A stretch of DNA of 23,269 nt from positions 1 to 23,269 of the forward strand of contig CAYVPW010000022.1 in assembly GCA_964453915.1 (NCBI GenBank), in the 5' to 3' direction. This DNA comes from UBA1259 sp964453915. GTDB taxonomy: Bacteria > Bacillota > Clostridia > Christensenellales > Borkfalkiaceae. How positions within the stretch are numbered: the first letter of the stretch is position 1; the number at the start of each line of letters is the position of its first letter. Positions 1-7,513 of this stretch are shown here, in pieces. The position numbers and the translations under genes were made by a program. The notes beneath the pieces are model-generated. The model ran no database searches. It had not been told where the DNA came from and saw only the letters and a list, made by a program, of their open reading frames with translations.

Positions 1-1
1 C

Positions 2-39
2 TATAATATAAATTAGCAATTAAGAGAAGAGAGTGCTAA
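2..39 (+). promoter_or_regulatory. hsp20 promoter -10 with CIRCE operator (HrcA site)
   Basis: A TATAAT -10 box lies at 2-7; its -35 falls outside the window. From 13 to 39 the sequence reads TTAGCAATT, nine bases, then GAGTGCTAA. The right arm matches the CIRCE consensus at all nine bases, the left arm at seven of nine, and the 9-base spacer is the canonical one. The expected transcription start (about 14) lies inside the element, as is usual for HrcA repression. The downstream gene is a heat-shock gene, which agrees. Confidence 0.85.
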
Positions 40-86
40 CACTTAATACATCTAATTGCTAATAATATATAAAGGAGATTAATATT

Positions 87-512
87 ATGAAAAACTATTT
101 AAGCAGAAGAAACGACAATGATTTTGGATTCAACTTTTTTGAAGATGCGCTTAGCGAGTTTTTTGCTCCTACCGCATTTGAAAGAACCTCTAACGTTATG
201 AAAACAGACGTTAAAGAGTTAGAAAACACCTATGAACTTTCGGTAGATATGCCGGGCTTTGAAAAAAGCGATATAAATCTATCATTGGACCGTGGCTATC
301 TAACAATAAGCGCAAAAAGAGAAGAAAAGTCCGAAAAAGAAGGCAACTTTTTAAGACGCGAGCGCAGCTATTCTTGTTCTAGAAGTTATTACGTCGGCGA
401 GAATATCGACGAAAACGACGTAAAAGCAAAATACGTTAACGGAACGCTTACCCTATCCGTTCCCAAAGAAAAACAAGAAAAAATTTCTAAACGCAACATA
501 GAAATTGAATAA
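87..512 (+). CDS. hsp20: Hsp20/alpha-crystallin family small heat-shock protein
   Basis: A 141-residue cytoplasmic small heat-shock protein: an ATP-independent holdase that binds unfolding proteins and forms oligomers. The N-terminus (about 1-37) is rich in Phe, Asp and Glu, as in the family's variable arm. The alpha-crystallin domain spans about 38-128. It opens with a DVKELENTYELSVDMPGF stretch and ends with the conserved GTLTLSVPK strand. The C-terminal tail carries an I-x-I motif (NIEIE), which docks neighbouring subunits. The ATG at 87 has AAAGGAG at 71-77. The gene is monocistronic: its own CIRCE-controlled promoter precedes it and a strong terminator follows. Regulation by HrcA is inferred from the operator; hrcA itself is not in the window. 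Confidence 0.95.
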   Translation: MKNYLSRRNDNDFGFNFFEDALSEFFAPTAFERTSNVMKTDVKELENTYELSVDMPGFEKSDINLSLDRGYLTISAKREEKSEKEGNFLRRERSYSCSRSYYVGENIDENDVKAKYVNGTLTLSVPKEKQEKISKRNIEIE

Positions 513-531
513 ACCTTCCTAACTCCAAAAG

Positions 532-564
532 AGAAAAAGCCACTTTCGGCTTTTTCTTTTTTTT
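532..564 (+). terminator. Rho-independent terminator of hsp20
   Basis: A perfect 10-bp stem AGAAAAAGCC (532-541) / GGCTTTTTCT (548-557) with a 6-base loop runs into eight T residues. A second weaker palindrome, GCAAAATTTTGC with AAGAG/CTCTT flanks, follows at 588-610. Confidence 0.9.
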
Positions 565-654
565 AGGCATTTTTAAAAACATTGTAAAAGAGTAGCAAAA
601 TTTTGCTCTTCTTTACTTTTTTGTTTTTTTCAACTTGTTTTTCGCAGGCAAAAG

Positions 655-683
655 AAAACTCGACTTGTGAAAAGTCGAGTTTT
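655..683. terminator. Bidirectional terminator between hsp20 and the phosphoesterase operon
   Basis: A perfect 12-bp stem AAAACTCGACTT (655-666) / AAGTCGAGTTTT (672-683) with loop GTGAA. T-rich sequence leaves the stem on both strands, so it can end the leftward operon as well as back up the hsp20 terminator. Confidence 0.8.
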
Positions 684-735
684 CTATATTATTCAATTAT
701 AATCCCTATGGAAAGAGCGCAAAAGCGGCTCTCTT

Positions 736-1557
736 TTACTTTATAAAAATTTCCCTTATCGTTCCTATACCCGTAATAAATTGTGGTTTAGCGTTTACCG
801 TAGATTCAAAATCATCATGCAAATGACCGCAAAGAATGGCTTTTATTAGCGATTGCTTTTTTATGTAATCCACGGTTTTTAAGGTTGTTTCGTCCGCTAA
901 TTGTTGACGGAATCTATATTCGGGATAGTCTTTCATAAGTTCCTTAGGCACGGCGGTTAAATACGCACATTCGGAAATTTTCATTCTTTGCTTAAACAAA
1001 TCTTCTTCGTACAAAGGAACGTGCATACAAAGAATTATAGGCAGCCCTTTATTTACTTCGTTTTTTAAAAACTCTAAATGCTCGTTATCGAACAAATAAT
1101 ATCCGTCGTCTAAACAAACAAAGTTTACGCCGTTAATTACCTTAGAAAAAGAACGAATATCGTTTTTGAACGCTCTTTGCACTTGTGGCAAAGATTGATT
1201 TCTATAATCGGCATCTTCCCATGCTTCACCAACGTATTGGCTAAACTCGTGATTGCCGCTAACCATAATGCAATCCGTATTATCATAAAACTCTTTTGCC
1301 CTGTCTAGATTTTTATATGAAACGAAATCTATAAGGTCGCCCGTATGCACTACGGTATATTTATTTTTTACGGCATAATTTTCTATCTCGTTTAACTGTT
1401 CTTCCGCTAGCGGAAAACCTTTTTTTCTATCTGCAGCAAGCTCGTTTTTGCGTTTATTGTCTCTCTCGTCTGCAAGTGCAATATGCGTGTCGCTTACGTG
1501 AATAAAGGTAAACGGCTTATCTATCCCTATATTTAGTTTGTTCTTTATAATTTTCAT
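736..1557 (-). CDS. Calcineurin-like metallophosphoesterase
   Basis: A soluble metallophosphoesterase with two-metal active-site motifs in order. Numbering from the ATG, they are D-x-H in VSDTHIA (about 23-25), GD in TGDLIDF (about 73), GNHE (about 101), H in CMHVPLY, and GHLH near the C-terminus. The substrate cannot be told from sequence. The reading frame also allows a GTG start at 1566, directly after the stop of the cardiolipin synthase gene. The ATG at 1557 is preferred because AGGTG sits 6 bases upstream of it, and the GTG is itself part of that binding site. It is the last gene of the leftward operon. Translation is probably coupled to the preceding gene, whose stop overlaps the binding site. 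Confidence 0.88.
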   Translation of the reverse strand: MKIIKNKLNIGIDKPFTFIHVSDTHIALADERDNKRKNELAADRKKGFPLAEEQLNEIENYAVKNKYTVVHTGDLIDFVSYKNLDRAKEFYDNTDCIMVSGNHEFSQYVGEAWEDADYRNQSLPQVQRAFKNDIRSFSKVINGVNFVCLDDGYYLFDNEHLEFLKNEVNKGLPIILCMHVPLYEEDLFKQRMKISECAYLTAVPKELMKDYPEYRFRQQLADETTLKTVDYIKKQSLIKAILCGHLHDDFESTVNAKPQFITGIGTIREIFIK

Positions 1558-1566
1558 ATGTTTCAC

Positions 1567-3126
1567 CTACATAAGCGGTGCAAAAATTTTTAATAATGCA
1601 CGGAAAAACGCTTTCATTCCACCTACCTTACAATCGGCTTCCGTTATCTTTATACTTAAATCCAGCGTTTGCATAATGTCCGCCTTTATATCTTTTATAC
1701 AGTCGCATTTATATAGCCACACGGCGTTTTCAAAGTGATGCGCCAAACTTCTATAATCTAAGTTTACCGTACCGACCATTGCTATTTTATCGTCTACAAC
1801 GTAATTTTTTGCGTGCATAAATCCGGGACCGTACTCATATATTTCCACACCTGCTTTTATCAACCTAGAATAAAAACTGCGCGTCATATCAAACACCATC
1901 TTTTTATCCGGAACATGCGGCAATATAATTTTAACGTCTACTCCGCGCAAGGAAGCATTTTCTATACTGCTACAAATATCGTTATCGATAATTAAATAAG
2001 GCGTTGTTATATAAGCGTAATCGTTTGCTACCGATAGCATATTTATTATAACGTTTTTAGAAACCCTTCTAGGATAAAGGGGATTAGGTCCGTCCCCGAA
2101 CGGTATAACGTATCCGTCGTTTTTTTTCAAATCGAAAGAAGGATAATATTCGTTGTCCGATTCCGCAAATTTTGAAACGTTTACGCAATAATCCGTTAAA
2201 AACAACTCGGTAAGTTCCCAAACCGCTTCTCCTTCTATCCTTATCCCGGAATCCTTCCAATGCCCGAATCTCTCTATCTTGTTAACGTACTCATCCGCAA
2301 TATTTGCACCGCCGGTATACCCTATTTTGCCGTCTATAACCGTAATTTTTCTATGAGAGCGGTTGTTAAATTCGTTATCTGCTTGCCCTTTTAATCTTGA
2401 AAAAGGAACGGCTTCTATTCCGTACTTTTTTAATCTTTTATAATAATTGCCGGGAAGGGTTCTTATACACCCTACGTCATCATAAACTATTTTTATCTCT
2501 ACGCCGTTTTTTGCCTTGTCTACAAGTATTTGTAGTATAGAATTCCAAAGTTCGCCTTCGTCTATAATAAAATACTCCATAAAAATAAACTTTTCGGCAA
2601 TTTTTAAGTCGTTTATCAAATTTTCAAACAATTCTTCTCCCGAAGAAAAATATTTTAAGCCTTGTCCGCCGAAAAGGTGCGTATCCGCAAGTTCGCAAAT
2701 CATTTTTGCATGCCCGTGTATTATAGAATCTTCTTCTTTTAGCCTTAAAAAATCTCTCTTGTCGTTTTTTGGATACGTTTTCTTTTTAAGTTCATCTAAC
2801 CTTTTTATATGTTTATCCTTTAATTTCCGAGAATAAAACATAAAATACACCATAAATCCCGCGACGGGAAATATAAGTACAACAAGCAGCCAAGGCACTT
2901 TATAATCCGGATTATCGTCAGAGGCGATAATCCTTAAAACGCAAACTATTTGAGTTAATAAAGTAAAAACTATAAAGTACGGCACGTATATACACAAGGC
3001 AATCACAATGCCTATTACGGCCAAAACTTCCGCTATTATAATCAAAGCGGCAAAAATTAAGCGCATAGGTATATACGCGCTTTTAATTGATGATTTTTTT
3101 GTTTTTCGCTTTGATTTTTCTTGCAT
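1567..3126 (-). CDS. cls: Cardiolipin synthase (phospholipase D family)
   Basis: A 519-residue membrane enzyme that makes cardiolipin from two phosphatidylglycerol molecules. After a basic N-terminus there are hydrophobic segments at about 21-48, 50-67 and 78-98, the cls N-terminal membrane region. Two PLD catalytic motifs follow: HRKITVID (H258, K260, D265, followed by GKIGYTGGANIADEY) and HAKNYVVD (H438, K440, D445, followed by KIAMVGTVNLDYRS). Both are intact and the length fits the bacterial Cls family. The ribosome binding site is weak (AAGAG). It lies 12 bases after the ligase-like gene and abuts the phosphoesterase gene. Why a ligase-like glycan gene and a cardiolipin synthase share a transcript is unclear; both act on membrane lipids. 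Confidence 0.95.
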   Translation of the reverse strand: MQEKSKRKTKKSSIKSAYIPMRLIFAALIIIAEVLAVIGIVIALCIYVPYFIVFTLLTQIVCVLRIIASDDNPDYKVPWLLVVLIFPVAGFMVYFMFYSRKLKDKHIKRLDELKKKTYPKNDKRDFLRLKEEDSIIHGHAKMICELADTHLFGGQGLKYFSSGEELFENLINDLKIAEKFIFMEYFIIDEGELWNSILQILVDKAKNGVEIKIVYDDVGCIRTLPGNYYKRLKKYGIEAVPFSRLKGQADNEFNNRSHRKITVIDGKIGYTGGANIADEYVNKIERFGHWKDSGIRIEGEAVWELTELFLTDYCVNVSKFAESDNEYYPSFDLKKNDGYVIPFGDGPNPLYPRRVSKNVIINMLSVANDYAYITTPYLIIDNDICSSIENASLRGVDVKIILPHVPDKKMVFDMTRSFYSRLIKAGVEIYEYGPGFMHAKNYVVDDKIAMVGTVNLDYRSLAHHFENAVWLYKCDCIKDIKADIMQTLDLSIKITEADCKVGGMKAFFRALLKIFAPLM

Positions 3127-3138
3127 TTTTATTTACTC

Positions 3139-4494
3139 TTAAAATCTTATTAAATTTTTGTTTTTAACGTTTTCAGTACTTGCCACGCACAATAGCGGCA
3201 ACAAAAAGGTAAAATAATCCATAGCGGGGGACTGATCTAGCGTTCCGGCAAGCGCAATAACCAACACGCCCGCAAGCACCCATATTCTGTCTGCGTTAAA
3301 ACCTTTAAGAACAACGTAGTACTTATAAAAATAAAATACGGAAATAAACACACTGCCAACTATTCCTAAAGAAGTAAGCCATTGAAGCACCGTGTTGTGC
3401 GCTAAAACTAAATTGAGATTTCCCACGTCCCTAAGCGTGGGCACAGAGCCGTCTGCCACCATTCCGTAGCCGAACACAGGATACTCGATAAACCTTTGCC
3501 AACACCATTCCCACAAATCATCACGCCCGTTTACTCCCTTATTCCCCTTGGTTAAAACATTTTTCAATATTTCAATCAACGTCTCCCATTTCCACACAAC
3601 AAATAGCATAGCGACAAAAATTGCAGCCACAATAGGTATTAAAATGTACCTTTTGCGAGGAGAATAAATTACCAGTATAACCGATAAAACAGCAGTTGCT
3701 AACGCACAAATCGCAAAAGCTACCCTGCAGCAGGAAATAATCGTTCCGAATAAAAATATTGGCATTGATATTATTGCCAAAAAATCGTATTTTTTTCTCA
3801 TTCCCAAACCGAATGCACCGATTATTCCAAATACCATAAAAAGAGCAATGGTATTTACGTTTTCTGCACAATAAAAAACAGGGTTGCCTAAACTTAAAAT
3901 CCCTTCGTGGCGCAAACAGTTTATAATATTTTGAACGACCAAAACAACAGCGCCGATAAAGAATAGGAAACACAAATATTTTCCAAAATCTTCCGTTCCG
4001 TTTATAGCGATAAAGTAAAATACGTAGGTCGCTATAAACAACGCCCAAGTAATTAAAACGGGCATTATACTTACTCTTCCCACTCCGGCAAAAGTAAAAG
4101 CAATAAGCGCAAACAAAAAGCCGTTTAGCATTTTACCCTTTTTAAGTTTTTTTCCGTTCAACAAAATGGAACGCACTAAATACCCGACAAGTCCCGTTAT
4201 TGCGCAGGCTATTGCACCGATGTAGCACGCCCAATTCGGGTCTGCAACAATATCGTTTATAAAAAAAGGAACGTACAGCACCAAACAAAAAATCGTTTTT
4301 ACGTCTTCAAGTAAAAAAATCGTAAAAAGGAAAATTGCCAAGTAAACGAAAACGCAAATTAAAGTGTTGTTTGTAAACCAACAAAAAAAACCGAAAAACA
4401 ACAAAACAGCCGCCATCCAATAAGATTTCAGCGTGCTTTTAAGCAAACTCAAAAAAGCGTATTCAGGTATTTTGTCGTCTATCGATTTTATCAT
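3139..4494 (-). CDS. O-antigen ligase/polymerase-like membrane protein (Wzy_C family)
   Basis: A polytopic membrane protein with about eleven hydrophobic segments and a large extracytoplasmic loop before the last segments. The loop holds GRDDLWEWCWQRFIEYPVFGYG and, further on, AHNTVLQWLTSLGIVGS. A GR-x-x-LW motif followed by an H-N motif is typical of PF04932 proteins (WaaL ligases and Wzy polymerases), which move lipid-linked glycans. In a Gram-positive-type cell it would act on wall, teichuronic or capsular glycans; the substrate is unknown. The frame extends to a TTG at 4515 next to the aminotransferase stop, but the ATG at 4494 is preferred. Neither start has a clear binding site, so translation is probably coupled. 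No glycosyltransferase genes are nearby. Confidence 0.8.
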   Translation of the reverse strand: MIKSIDDKIPEYAFLSLLKSTLKSYWMAAVLLFFGFFCWFTNNTLICVFVYLAIFLFTIFLLEDVKTIFCLVLYVPFFINDIVADPNWACYIGAIACAITGLVGYLVRSILLNGKKLKKGKMLNGFLFALIAFTFAGVGRVSIMPVLITWALFIATYVFYFIAINGTEDFGKYLCFLFFIGAVVLVVQNIINCLRHEGILSLGNPVFYCAENVNTIALFMVFGIIGAFGLGMRKKYDFLAIISMPIFLFGTIISCCRVAFAICALATAVLSVILVIYSPRKRYILIPIVAAIFVAMLFVVWKWETLIEILKNVLTKGNKGVNGRDDLWEWCWQRFIEYPVFGYGMVADGSVPTLRDVGNLNLVLAHNTVLQWLTSLGIVGSVFISVFYFYKYYVVLKGFNADRIWVLAGVLVIALAGTLDQSPAMDYFTFLLPLLCVASTENVKNKNLIRF

Positions 4495-4515
4495 AAATAT
4501 AGATTTAATTATCAA

Positions 4516-5688
4516 CTATTTTTTTAATTCTTTTACAAATTCCGCTATCTTTTCCATAGCAAAAGCCAAAGATTTCATTGAATAAGCGTAAGAACACCTT
4601 ACGTAGTACTTACCAAACTCACCAAATGCACTTCCGGGCACTACTGCAACTTTTTCTTTTTCAAGCAATGCGGTTGCAAATTCTTCTCCCGTAAGCCCCG
4701 TACTCTCTACGGACGGAAATATGTAAAAAGCCCCTTTGGGTTCAAAACACTTTAGCCCCATTTCTTCAAAACTTTTATACATAAACCTTCTTCTTTTGTC
4801 GTACTCGTCTCTCATTTCCAAAACGGTAGAATACCCGTCCTGCTTGCCGTTTTTTAGCGCAGCATACGCAGCGTATTGAGAAAAAATGGGGGCACAGATC
4901 AATGCGTATTGATGAATTTTTAAAAGCGCCGTCTTAATCTCCTTTGGGGCGCAAACGTAGCCCACTCTCCACCCCGTCATTGCAAACGCCTTAGAAAAGC
5001 CACTTATAAGCACGACTCTTCCTTTAAGCTCTTCAAAACTTGCAATAGAACAATGTGTTTTTCCGTAAGTCAATTCCGCATATATTTCGTCCGAAATAAT
5101 CAAAAGATCGTGCTTTAATATTATCGGAATAATTTTTTCAATATACTCTCTTTCCATAATTCCGCCGGTTGGATTGTTAGGATAAGGAAAAATTATTGCC
5201 TTTGTTCTTTCCGTAATCACGCTCTCTAAATTTTCGGGCGTTAACTTAAATCCGTTATCCCCACTGCACGGAACGGATACGGCAACGCCGCCGCATAATT
5301 CCACACACGGCTTATAAGAAACGTAGCTGGGGTCCGGCACTAAAATTTCATCGCCCTCGTCTACAACGGCACGCAAAGTAATATCTATCGCTTCGCTTGC
5401 GCCAACGGTCACAACAATATCTTCCGCCTTAAAGTCCGCACCGAAACGGTTTAGTAAATATTCGCTTATTTCCTTTCTCAGCTCTAAAAGCCCGCTGTTA
5501 GAAGTATATTGAGTATACCCCTTTTTTATTGCGGAAACGCCCGCATCGCGCACGTCCCACGGCGTGATAAAATCAGGCTCTCCCACGCCGAGAGAAACCA
5601 CGTCTTCTCTACCGGAAGCAAGGTCGAAAAATTTTCTTATTCCCGAAGGTTTTAAGTTTTCGGCTTTTTTACTTACAAAATTTCTCAC
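4516..5688 (-). CDS. PLP-dependent class I/II aminotransferase (AspC/PatA type)
   Basis: A 390-residue cytoplasmic fold-type I aminotransferase. Visible motifs are the substrate-entry YTSNSG region (about 61), NNPTGG (171-176), the cofactor aspartate in SDEIYAEL (D200), SGFSKAFAMTGWRVGY with the Schiff-base lysine at K233, and the carboxylate-binding arginine in YVRCSYA near the C-terminus. The amino-acid substrate cannot be fixed. It starts with GTG at 5688, overlapping the regulator's TGA by four bases (GTGA), so the two are translationally coupled. Lrp/AsnC regulator plus aminotransferase is a recurrent pair in Clostridia, which suggests control by an amino acid that the enzyme uses or makes. 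Confidence 0.92.
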   Translation of the reverse strand: MRNFVSKKAENLKPSGIRKFFDLASGREDVVSLGVGEPDFITPWDVRDAGVSAIKKGYTQYTSNSGLLELRKEISEYLLNRFGADFKAEDIVVTVGASEAIDITLRAVVDEGDEILVPDPSYVSYKPCVELCGGVAVSVPCSGDNGFKLTPENLESVITERTKAIIFPYPNNPTGGIMEREYIEKIIPIILKHDLLIISDEIYAELTYGKTHCSIASFEELKGRVVLISGFSKAFAMTGWRVGYVCAPKEIKTALLKIHQYALICAPIFSQYAAYAALKNGKQDGYSTVLEMRDEYDKRRRFMYKSFEEMGLKCFEPKGAFYIFPSVESTGLTGEEFATALLEKEKVAVVPGSAFGEFGKYYVRCSYAYSMKSLAFAMEKIAEFVKELKK

Positions 5689-6176
5689 GGTTGGATAATC
5701 TGCCTTTTATTTTCTATATTTCCGGCGGTAATATTGCCTTCTATTTTATACTTTTTAAGAATAAAATGCGTTTGAACGCCTATTATACCGTCTATCACGC
5801 TTAGTTTTTCCGCAACGAAACGGGCTAGTTCAGAAAGATTTTTTCCTTCGACAAAAACAGCCAAATCAAAACCGCCGCTCATAAGATAAAGACTTTTTAC
5901 TTCTTCAAAATTATAAATTTCTTCCGCACAAGAATCAAACCCTTTGAGCTTTTGCGGTGCAACCTTAACTTCAATCAAAGCCTGAACGCTGTTTTCTGCA
6001 ATTACTTCGGAATTTATAATCGCCGTATATTTAACGATTACGCCTTCTTCTTCCAGTTTATCGACTTCCGATTGAATTTTAGCCTCCGTTTCGCCTAGCA
6101 TTTTTGCTATTTGCCCAAAAGAATACCTTGCGTTTTCGGTTAAAAGGTTCAAAAGATTTTTTCTTAATTGATTCAT
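5685..6176 (-). CDS. Lrp/AsnC family transcriptional regulator
   Basis: A 163-residue DNA-binding protein. The N-terminal winged helix-turn-helix spans about 4-50 (FGQIAKMLGETEAKIQSEVD is the helix-turn-helix core, followed by EEEGVIVKYTAIIN). The C-terminal RAM/effector domain spans about 65-140 and includes the MSGGFDLAVFVEGKN strand-turn. Lrp proteins usually form dimers or octamers and respond to amino acids. The ATG at 6176 has GGGGTG close upstream. It is the first gene of the five-gene leftward operon and is transcribed divergently from the 6322 gene. A 10-base inverted repeat between the two promoters is a candidate operator for self-control. Confidence 0.9.
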   Translation of the reverse strand: MNQLRKNLLNLLTENARYSFGQIAKMLGETEAKIQSEVDKLEEEGVIVKYTAIINSEVIAENSVQALIEVKVAPQKLKGFDSCAEEIYNFEEVKSLYLMSGGFDLAVFVEGKNLSELARFVAEKLSVIDGIIGVQTHFILKKYKIEGNITAGNIENKRQIIQP

Positions 6177-6229
6177 ATCACACCCCGTTAAACGACGAGC
6201 GCCGTTAAATTGCGTTTTTATTAGATTAC

Positions 6230-6258
6230 ATTTTAATCCTTTTAGTGTTTTTTGTCAA
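6230..6258 (-). promoter_or_regulatory. Sigma-A promoter of the Lrp-led operon
   Basis: On the minus strand TTGACA (6258-6253), 17 bases, then TAAAAT (6235-6230). This is a near-consensus promoter, with the start expected near 6223, about 47 bases before the regulator ATG. Confidence 0.8.
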
Positions 6259-6299
6259 CACAAAAGAATACAAGTTGATTTATGCGGTACTTTTGTGTT
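6257..6299. promoter_or_regulatory. Inverted repeat between divergent promoters, candidate Lrp operator
   Basis: AACACAAAAG (6257-6266) and CTTTTGTGTT (6290-6299) are perfect 10-base inverted copies with centres 33 bases apart, about three helical turns. One copy touches the leftward -35, the other overlaps the rightward -10. The assignment to the Lrp-like protein is inference from position. Confidence 0.4.
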
Positions 6300-6304
6300 A
6301 AAAT
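6275..6304 (+). promoter_or_regulatory. Promoter of the divergent small-gene operon
   Basis: TTGATT (6275-6280), 18 bases, then TAAAAT (6299-6304), leading to the 6322 gene whose GAGG binding site is at 6312-6315. The two divergent -35 boxes are only 16 bases apart. Confidence 0.6.
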
Positions 6305-6321
6305 AATAAGCGAGGTTTTCT

Positions 6322-6582
6322 ATGATTAAAATTTGGGCAAAAGTAATAAAAAAAGGCAAAATTGTTAAACAATTCGTTTTAGAAAAAAACGAAATTATGG
6401 ATTATTCTTTATTTTACGATTACGTAAGAGAAATTTGTGAAAATCTAGACGTGCAAACGCCGGTAATAATTAAAACTCACCTTTTTAATTACGCCAAGTA
6501 TAACACCGTTAAATTTATTAAGGACGATTTTATAGAAAAGCCCGATTTCGATAGGTTGGTTTTAGAAAACTCTAATTTATAA
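6322..6582 (+). CDS. Small conserved-type protein of unknown function (86 aa)
   Basis: I do not recognise this protein. It is 86 residues, with a basic N-terminal beta-rich stretch (IKIWAKVIKKGKIVKQFVLE), a central aromatic helix-like part (about 25-45) and an acidic C-terminus. There is no signal peptide, membrane segment or cysteine. It is a credible gene: GAGG lies 6 bases upstream of the ATG, a promoter lies at 6275-6304, and codon use matches its neighbours. It is cotranscribed with the DUF378 gene and divergent from the Lrp-like regulator, so it may be a target of that regulator. Confidence 0.75.
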   Translation: MIKIWAKVIKKGKIVKQFVLEKNEIMDYSLFYDYVREICENLDVQTPVIIKTHLFNYAKYNTVKFIKDDFIEKPDFDRLVLENSNL

Positions 6583-6630
6583 CGCATAATCTTCCAAAAA
6601 TAAGCACACACTTATTATCGGGGGAAAGAT

Positions 6631-6846
6631 ATGAAAATTGCAACGATTATTGCTTTTTGTTTGGTACTGATAGGCTCCATCGTGTGGCTTTTAGTCGGTA
6701 TTTTCGACTTTAACCTAGTGGCTTTCATTTTCGGAAGCGGCGGAGATGCGCTTGTTTCGAGAATAATTTATTCTCTAGTGGGCGTTTCTGCACTATGGCT
6801 TATCTTTTACTGGATTGTTTACAATCCGTTTAGAACAATAGGCTAA
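6631..6846 (+). CDS. DUF378 family small membrane protein
   Basis: A 71-residue protein with two hydrophobic segments (about 3-25 and 44-64) joined by a short loop containing FDFNLVAFIFG, followed by SRIIYSLVGVSALW. This layout, with an I-G-x-x-x-W-x-L-V-G-x-F-x-F-N-L-V pattern, is that of DUF378 (YuzA-like) proteins, whose function is unknown. The ATG has a G-rich binding site (GGGGGAAAG) directly upstream. It is the second gene of the short rightward operon, 48 bases after the first, and ends just before a strong terminator. Confidence 0.8.
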   Translation: MKIATIIAFCLVLIGSIVWLLVGIFDFNLVAFIFGSGGDALVSRIIYSLVGVSALWLIFYWIVYNPFRTIG

Positions 6847-6851
6847 AAAAC

Positions 6852-6877
6852 AAAAAGGTCGGCTTGCCGACCTTTTT
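6852..6877. terminator. Bidirectional terminator
   Basis: AAAAAGGTCGG (6852-6862), loop CTTG, CCGACCTTTTT (6867-6877), with T-runs on both strands. It closes the DUF378 operon (+) and the converging queT gene (-). Confidence 0.9.
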
Positions 6878-6903
6878 TCTTTCGTTAAATTTTAATAAAA
6901 AAA

Positions 6904-7413
6904 TCATTTTACCCAAATTCCCTTTTCGTGTAAGTGCTTTATAACTATGCACACCAAAGAACCTATCAAATAAACGGAAATCGCTTCTCCTATTAAAAGA
7001 ATAGACACCTGCACCAAATACAAATACTCTAACTGTCCGTAGCAATAATACCAAACCAAAGGCAACAAAAAGCCGTTCATAAACAGCGGAAAAATACCGC
7101 CGTATACGACCTTAAAAATCAGCGTTCTAAATAGCTTACCCACAAAGTAGGTTAAAATTGCCGCAAATAGGGTTATAAGACTTCCTAAAACAATATCTAT
7201 CCACATACAACCGGTAATAAGGTTAATCAAAAAACACCCCACGAAAAGTGCGGGAATACTCTCCCAAAAAAATAGTGGTAAAAGGGTTAACGCTTCGCCC
7301 ATTCTTATTTGAATACTTCCGCTTGCTATCGGAAAAGCAACCAAAGAAAGCACCACGTATAACGCGGCGAAAATCCCCGCTCTCATAAGTTGCCTTGTAG
7401 TAATTCCAAACAT
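6904..7413 (-). CDS. queT: QueT family transporter (queuosine precursor, ECF S-component)
   Basis: A 169-residue integral membrane protein with about five or six hydrophobic segments. Hallmarks of QueT (PF06177/COG4708) are the N-terminal RQLMRAGIFAALYVVLSL segment, SIQIRMGEALTLLPLFF, PALFVGCFLINLITG, and IVLGSLITLFAAILTYFVGK. QueT proteins are the substrate-binding S-components of energy-coupling-factor importers for preQ1 or a related deazapurine. The shared EcfA/EcfT module is not in the window. The ATG at 7413 has AGAAGG seven T residues upstream; that binding site lies inside a hairpin (see the leader entry). The gene stands alone with its own promoter, and tgt and queA at 10707-12878 would use the imported base. 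Confidence 0.88.
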   Translation of the reverse strand: MFGITTRQLMRAGIFAALYVVLSLVAFPIASGSIQIRMGEALTLLPLFFWESIPALFVGCFLINLITGCMWIDIVLGSLITLFAAILTYFVGKLFRTLIFKVVYGGIFPLFMNGFLLPLVWYYCYGQLEYLYLVQVSILLIGEAISVYLIGSLVCIVIKHLHEKGIWVK

Positions 7414-7420
7414 AAAAAAA

Positions 7421-7506
7421 CCTTCTTCGGACAGTGTATTCCGAAAAAGGCGTTTTTATTTAAACTTTTTCGGTTGTTTTAAAGAAGTGTTGTCCGAAAA
7501 CCTTCT
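7421..7506 (-). promoter_or_regulatory. Riboswitch-like queT leader, preQ1 class-I type
   Basis: On the minus strand an AGAAG (7506-7502) / CTTCT (7487-7483) stem encloses a loop holding CGG (7496-7494). An A-rich tail UUAAAACAA (7482-7474) is followed by CCG (7473-7471), which can pair with that CGG as an H-type pseudoknot. This is the layout of preQ1-I aptamers; the tail closely resembles the Thermoanaerobacter type-II example. Downstream, CCGAAAAAG (7473-7465) can instead pair with CTTTTTCGG (7449-7441). That second sequence is the 5' arm of an 11-bp hairpin (7450-7440 / 7431-7421) whose 3' arm contains the ribosome binding site and precedes seven T residues. The two states exclude each other. 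The ligand-contact nucleotide does not align cleanly, so the aptamer is divergent. Confidence 0.72.
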
Positions 7507-7513
7507 AATTAGG

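Noticed and set aside
3572..4048. 158-codon open frame on the minus strand in a second phase
   Set aside because: It is a shadow of the ligase-like membrane protein; its Cys/Arg/Tyr-rich composition reflects frame-shifted membrane codons.
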